A stretch of DNA of 64,000 nucleotides from Lycium barbarum (taxonomy: Eukaryota > Streptophyta > Magnoliopsida > Solanales > Solanaceae): the NCBI RefSeq assembly GCF_019175385.1, contig NC_083345.1:15214027-15278026 (forward strand), written 5' to 3'. The notes beneath the pieces were generated by a model, which had not been told where the DNA came from, did not search any database, and was given only the letters and a program-made list of their open reading frames with translations. The translations under genes and the position numbers were made by a program. Of this stretch, positions 57,892-64,000 are shown piece after piece (the first letter of the stretch is position 1; every line of letters starts with the position of its first letter).

Positions 57892-60200
57892 ATGAAAGGA
57901 AAAAACAGTTTTTTATGGTACTGAAAATTGAGACTTGCACATTATAATGCTCTCAGGAATAGTTTATGAAGTGTGGTAAGTCAAGTCACAGAAACGACTA
58001 TAGACTTTTATACATGATGTTAATTAGGATTTGGTCACAATAGACTAGTTGGGAAAAGTTGCGTGACTGAAGCATCAAAACAATAAAGCTTGAAAAGTCT
58101 TTGAGTACTATAGCTGATAAATGCTAAGGAAATTTTTGTTCTTTCTTTCTGGTTATTTTTCCTATGATGCATACAGAAAATCTTGGATTCAATGAACGAA
58201 TTAGAAAATAGTATGATATTAGAGAATGAAGCATAAACAAAATAAACAAACTAAATAAGCTAAGTTTTGCTTAGGAAGGCTAAAGTAACATATGTTAGTT
58301 GGCTCTGGTTCCATGTTATCTTTACTAAATCATTGAAATGGCAAAATTAGTGTTAAGTAAATGAACCTTGGGACTAACTCAACCGATCATGAGGTGAAGA
58401 TTTTCCAAAATCATATAAGGAAGCAATAATTCCGTCGGAAAATGTGGAACACTTGACATTATTGAGAAGCACGTATATATTCATATGCATCTTTTTCTTT
58501 TGTTTCATTGGGGTATCTGATATTGATTCAGAAGGATTATGCAGTCCTCAAATTAGTAAGTGAAGTTAGAACCATAGCTCCTAAAAAATGATTAAATTCT
58601 AGTTCCTTTATTAGGCTTTATGCAACGAACATAAAAATCTCCATAGTGTTGCAAGCTACATGAAATTGCAAGGCGGGATTAGGAAATAACCATATGATAA
58701 TTTACATTAATCATTCAGGGTGTGTATATTATTTTTCATGTATAATTATTTACTCAAAGCTTTATTTTAATAATAATTTTCATATTATTTTACAAAATTG
58801 TGTACTACATGACTCGATATACACATACATGTAAGGAGATCTCATATAAGTGTACATATCATCCAGCCATGTGACCAAGTCAACGATTATCTCAAAATTA
58901 ACTTAACATAGTATATAAACCAAACAGGACAGGACAAAACAAACTTAGGACCAATCCAGAGCCTCTAAAATTGTCAAAATGTACAATGGAATCTTCAGGA
59001 CGCAACCCACATAAACCAAAGAATCAACAGAAGAAATTAAGAATTTTTCAGGTAGAAAATCCTAATAAACCTAGCTGCTCAAATAAATGTGAGTCTAGAA
59101 TATTCTGCTCCCTATCTGTATTTATGGTGCAAAAAAATGAAAAATACAAGGGACCACTTGACGATTTAGGATCACTAATTAAATTTTGATATGCATTTTC
59201 AAACAATTATCCAACACAACACCACTTTTCATTTTGTAATCATTTAAGCCAACCATTGTATTCGTTGATTTTAGAATCTGATGTTGATACACTTATCGCT
59301 CCCAATCTTCCTAATTTTTTCTCACCCACCAATTCATTTGTATTTAACTCAAACCACTCCGTTTGTTCATCATACGTTAAAAGAAATTCGAGATAGATTA
59401 TGACGAGTTTCACGTTTGAGTTCTGAATTGAGAAATTTATCTTATTAATTAAACCGATTACACTAGATATTCTCTAATGGAAAGTCGAATTTGAAATAAA
59501 GAGATACAGTTCTGCTGCCATTGTGTCAAGCTAAAGCTTCGAATTAGGTTTCAATTGAACTTAAAATATTGTGTTGAAAATCAATTGGGTGTTGCTCAAT
59601 CTTGTTGGACATAGTTTGCTAAGCCCGGATCCAAACTCACAATATAAAAATAATTTTTTTATTAAATAAATATAACATGTCACATTTTTCTACTGCATGA
59701 CTAATTTAATGTATTTGCAGGTTAATGATGTATTATTGATAAGTTTTATAATTATTAAACTTTTTTCGTCACACAATTAGATAATTTTAAGGAAAAAAAT
59801 ATTAATAAGGAAGAAAGTTAAGTAGAAAAAATGAGCAAATCTCAAGCTATACTAAGATGATAAAGTATGATAATTATAACTTGCAACGATCATAAATCAA
59901 AAAATACTTTTTTATTTTTGTGAATCTGCAAGCGTGTGATTTTATTTATATCTAAAAATCGATTTGTTTTGGTATTTATTAAATTTTCACTAATTATTTT
60001 GTGTCAAGGGTATATGTTAGTTAAATGTGATTTTTAACCTTAGTTTAGACGAAATTCAAGAAATAACCTACATTTATTCAAATGAACCTCAAGAATAAAA
60101 AATTTAATTCTTCATATGCTTTGTACTTAAAAAGATTAATTTTTGTTAACCAAATAAGAGATTTTAAAGATAATCCAATCTTGACTGATAACATTGTCTT
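57892..60200. other. Gene-free AT-rich region
   Basis: Lies upstream of the kinase pseudogene, so the first few hundred bases may be its old promoter. No repeat family, RNA gene or convincing reading frame is seen; the longest frame (58971-59189) has no recognisable features. Confidence 0.5.
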
Positions 60201-60202
60201 CA

Positions 60203-60516
60203 TTTTCAACAAACACCATATGGCATCACATAATAAATTATACTTTTTGCATTTTAATAAATAATAGATATTTCAAAGGCGATGTAAAAAAAACATAATA
60301 TTTTTATTCACTTAATATTACATTCTTGAAATTTTAACTAAAACGATAATTTAATTAAAGTATATATTTTCAACACCATATGGCATCACATAATAAATTT
60401 TACTTTATGTATTTTTAATAAATAATAGATATTTCAAAGGCGACGTAAAAAAACATATTTTTTTATTCACTTAATATTACATTCTTAAAATTTTAACTAA
60501 AAATATGATTTAACTA
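60203..60516. repeat. Tandem duplication, about 164-bp unit
   Basis: TTTTCAAC..ACCATATGGCAT to about TTAACTAA occurs at 60203-60366 and again at 60367-60516. Differences are mainly substitutions and A/T-run lengths. Confidence 0.8.
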
Positions 60517-60519
60517 ATA

Positions 60520-60766
60520 CTCCCTCCGTTTCAATTTATGTGAATCTTTTCGGAGTACGAGGGTCAAACTTTATAACTTTGACCTTAAATTTTGACATAG
60601 ATTTTTCAAGTTTATAAAAATAAAATTTATATATTTGGAAACTACATTAAAAGTGATATAAGTCATGGTAATTTATAATTCAAATAATTTAGAAAAAATG
60701 TAAGGGAAACATGGTCAAAGAATCACCCCGTAGACTCCCCAAATAGTAAAGAGTTCACATAAATTG
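60520..60766. mobile_element. Stowaway-like MITE with a damaged right end
   Basis: It begins TA|CTCCCTCCGTTTCAATTTAT; the right side has TTCACATAAATTGA, the inverted partner of the inner TIR, but the terminal GGAGGGAG is replaced by a TA microsatellite. Confidence 0.65.
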
Positions 60767-60794
60767 ATATATATATATATATATATATATATAT
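60767..60794. repeat. TA microsatellite
   Basis: About 14 AT dinucleotides at the expected MITE terminus, probably expanded from its TA-rich end. Confidence 0.8.
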
Positions 60795-60795
60795 C

Positions 60796-62143
60796 AATTA
60801 ATAGTAATCTTTCTTTCACCACATTAATCTCTCTATATATTTTATCAGAGTAAGGGTAAAGGTAAAAAAAATTAATTATTTCTTGATTTTCTGAAATAAC
60901 AAATATTTTAGATAAAATAGACTAGAAAGACTAAGTAATTTTTAAAACTATACCTAAAAATAATTTTAGTACAAATATTTTTAAACACATAATAAAATAT
61001 AATTATAAAGTAAAAGAAAAGCCTACATGTGAGTAAAAGAATTTTCAGTCTCAAATTTCATAATGCGAATATAAAGTAAAAGAAATGTCTACGTATAAGA
61101 ATATATAACAAATGAGCCAATAAGAATAAAATAAAAAAAATTGGAGAACAATAAGCAACAAATGAAAAAGGAAAAAAATGAGAGAGCAACAAGAAGCAAG
61201 AATATCTAGCGAAGAAATGATTATTTTTTAGGTTAATAGATAAGATCTATAGAAGAAAGTAACAAGAGAAATAATATAGGAGGTTCGACTGGTTTTAAAA
61301 AGTAGGCCGTAAGCAAAAAATAAATTTAATTCAAAAATAAGATTATGACCTAAAAGTACTTAATTGAAAAGTTTGATAATAATTTAAAAACTTTTGTAAG
61401 GACTACAAAAGCCCTTAGGTTGTCCCTTATATGGTAGTAATTTCTCATGTGTATATCATCTATATGTCATGTGTATTAGTATTATATACATGTCATACCT
61501 GTAGTATATAAGTTGCATATATATGACATACATATGATATAACAAGTGATACACATGAGACTATTCCTCTTCAACACCGAAGTTCAACCTGAAATCTGAT
61601 CCAAAACATCACCAAGTCTACATCCCAGACTTAAGATATACACTCCTCAAGATGTTCTCAGACTTTACGAACAACACCCAATCAAAAATGATTCTGATTT
61701 CACAAACCTGAACTTCAGCTTCAAAGCTACATTAATGGAAGCTAGCTCTGGTTCTTCACATTTTAATCACCAAAATAATGGATATCCATCTTTTCAACTT
61801 TAAAATTAATTCCAAAACAATTTTTCAGCAACAAGCAGTTAAATTTTTTCATTATCTTCTTATTAGGAAAGGGAAGAACCCATAAAAGAAGGAACTCCAA
61901 AGCTTTCAACCGTTACAGCTATATCATATCTGATCTTGAATTAGATTTTGTAAAATTATTTGCGTGACGATAAGAATAAAGAGAATATCTTTAATAAAAC
62001 TCCTAATTTTGTGGATTTTGTCGGAGTTTGTATATATTATGAAAAGAATTTACGTTGTATTTTACAAATAGAATAGTAGCGTATTTTGTTATAATAAGGG
62101 GTCTAATTACGTATATCTCTAAATACAACCAAATATTATAGAT
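60796..62143. other. AT-rich intergenic region, no gene seen
   Basis: 61526-61562 repeats 951-987 almost exactly. The segment 61565-61960 has more balanced composition and could be an old gene fragment, but no family is recognised. Confidence 0.5.
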
Positions 62144-62150
62144 ATAAATA

Positions 62151-62665
62151 ACGGAAAAGGGCCAAAATTACCCCTGAACTTTGAAAAATAGTTCATCCAT
62201 ACCCTTCGTTATACTTTAGGGTCAATTATACCCTTACAGTTATACTATGAGGTCAATTATACCTTTATGTCCAACTGCTGCCACGTGGCATCATCCTAGC
62301 CCTTCAAAATTATTGTACCCTCAAATAATTTTTTACCCACTAAAATAACTCAATCCGACCCGAATTTTTTTTCCAGCAAAAATAATACGGAATTATTTTT
62401 ATTTTATTTTGCTGGAAAAATTATCCGTATTATTTTTGCTGGAAAAAAAAATTCGGGTCGAGTTGAGTTATTTTAGTAGGTAAAAAATTATTTGAGGGTA
62501 AAATAATTTTGAAGGACTGAGATGATGCCACGTGGCAGCAGTTAGACATAAGGGTATAATTGACCTCATAGTATAACTGTAAGGGTATAATTGGCCCTAA
62601 AGTATAACGAAGGGTATGAATAAACTATTTTTCAAAGTTCAAGGGTAATTTTGACCCTTTTCCGT
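62151..62665. mobile_element. Foldback MITE with near full-length inverted arms
   Basis: 515 bp from ACGGAAAAGGGCCAAAATTA to its inverted end TAATTTTGACCCTTTTCCGT. The two arms mirror each other almost throughout, including CTGCCACGTGGCA and GACCCGAATTTTTTTT, around a centre near 62405. The flanking direct repeat is ATAAATA (62144-62150 and 62666-62672). The superfamily is uncertain; a duplication of 7-9 bp would suit hAT or Mutator. Confidence 0.85.
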
Positions 62666-62672
62666 ATAAATA

Positions 62673-63213
62673 AATACGATGTATTGGGCCATCCGAAAGT
62701 AAAGAGATCAGGAAATTACACCCAATGGCCTTGGACATTGGTGGTCTTGAAAGAGTAATAAGTGGGCCGAACCGCTACATCGGATAATTTATCCATTACT
62801 TTATAGTTTAGGATTATATTTGTCCTTCAGTGAAAAAGATAAGGAGACAAAAAGTATAAACTCAAACTGCAATGGAAAAAGAGAGTTTGATTGTTCTGCT
62901 TTTTGGTTTGCGAGACGGTATTGACTGTTATTAAATTTTGCAAAAGCACAATAGACATGAAAACCTAATTGGTAACACTGTTGATTACTCTAAATTATAA
63001 TTATTTAAACTATCCAAATTCCAACAGCCCGTGAAATATGTACTTCTGCAAGCAACTCAGGAGGGAGCAAAAATTAAATTAATAGAGAAACTAGTATTTA
63101 TTTTTATCAATGTAAACAAGGACGAGATATGAATTAAATAAGTTGGAAGGAACAACTACTTCTTTGCGGGGGCGGACGTACCCTATGTGAAGGGGTGTCA
63201 TCCGACACGGCTT
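62673..63213. other. Intergenic sequence, no gene seen
   Basis: AT-rich, ending in GGGGGCGGACGTACCC near 63170, which resembles the end of the repeat at 19823-19995. Confidence 0.5.
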
Positions 63214-64000
63214 TGTCACGACCCAAACCGATGAGCCGTGACGAGTACCCGATCACTACTGATCGAGCACTCCTAACTGGAACTGGAGCTTGCTGGCTGG
63301 AACTGGAAAGAGGTCCTACGGGTCTGGCTCACTCGGCTGGCTATTTGAACCTGCGGCCATGAACGCAGCGTCCACAAGAAAGTACGTCCGTACGAACAGA
63401 GTACTAAGTATGTAAGGCATGTATGATAACATAATAAGGAAGTATAAAAGACATAAGAAGAAAGTATAACTGTAACTGCTTGCCTCTTAAGGTGGAATCA
63501 TTCATGCTCACTTTTACCTTTTAAACATATTACACATACATACATAAACTGTCTGAATCAAATAACATCATTAGCCCGCGTCCGGGGTAATCATCTCACG
63601 CCGCCTACTAGTGGTGCTGCCCGTGCCATCTAGGCACGGTGTATAAGCCGCCCGCCTTAGCGGTGCTGCTCGGCCATCTAGGCACGGTGTATAAGCCGCC
63701 TGCTTTAGCGATGCTGCCCGTCCATCTAGGCACGGTGTAATCATCATCATATACTTATCATGAAGCATGCATAGGAGCTCAAATACAAAAAACTGTAACT
63801 CTATCGGAGTGACGTAAGGTCGGTAACCTCTGATTGTATTATGGAACATCATGATCGTCATGTCTCACCTTGAAGGAACTAGCATTATGAGGTGAGACTA
63901 TCAATGAAGAATAACATCAAAGGAAAACATAGAATAAGATCATAAATCTCATAAAGCGTCAATTCATACACTTTATGCTCAACATTCTCATATTCACATT
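63214..64000 (-). mobile_element. Partial LTR running off the window
   Basis: Starts TGTCACGACCCAAACCGATG, the same kind of end as at 6364, so by analogy it reads on the minus strand. It contains GTACGAACAGAGTACTAAG (63391-63409), a weak form of the LTR palindrome, and the tandem repeats at 63596-63740. Confidence 0.75.
63596..63740. repeat. Three tandem units of about 55 bp in the partial LTR
   Basis: The unit contains CATCTAGGCACGGTGTATAA and CCGCC..TAGCGGTGCTGC, repeated three times with substitutions and small indels. Confidence 0.75.

Noticed and set aside
63596..63740. CRISPR-like repeat and spacer pattern
   Set aside because: The units are contiguous, imperfect and within an LTR of a plant nuclear element; there are no unique spacers or cas genes.

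Overview
This window looks like a repeat-dense stretch of a plant nuclear genome, most probably Solanaceae; I cannot fix the genus. The evidence is chromovirus-type Ty3/gypsy LTR retrotransposons with tRNA-Met primer sites, Stowaway-like MITEs (CTCCCTCCG ends, TA target sites), an intronless plant cytosolic sulfotransferase and a G-type lectin receptor kinase. Only one host gene appears intact, the sulfotransferase at 21706-22674 (minus). A second sulfotransferase copy (53554-54523) and the lectin receptor kinase (55608-57891) are broken. No rRNA, tRNA or CRISPR was seen.

Layout. 1-102 is the end of an LTR cut by the window edge. 1262-18955 is a non-autonomous LARD-like LTR retrotransposon (target duplication TATAA). 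Its 3' LTR is split by a complete Ty3/gypsy chromovirus on the minus strand at 6364-18101 (target duplication GGCAG). 18961-21007 holds unrecognised host remnants. 21008-22878 is the sulfotransferase block. 23163-50939 is a tandem array of 11 units of about 1.1 kb, each carrying one Stowaway-like MITE nested inside another. The array has been stretched from about 12 kb to nearly 28 kb by three insertions: a solo LTR (24743-36125) that itself hosts a decayed Ty3/gypsy element (25323-34360); a 1.16-kb solo-LTR-like element (41538-42699); and a PIF/Harbinger-like element (43890-46917) that itself hosts a solo LTR (44515-46727). 50940-55600 contains the second sulfotransferase block between direct repeats. 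55608-57891 is the receptor-kinase pseudogene. The rest is AT-rich intergenic DNA with MITEs, ending in a partial LTR from 63214.

Nothing here forms an operon or pathway. The window is best read as layered insertion history: target duplications recovered for nearly every element give the order of events. The most unusual structure is the macrosatellite made of nested MITEs, which lies between the two sulfotransferase copies.
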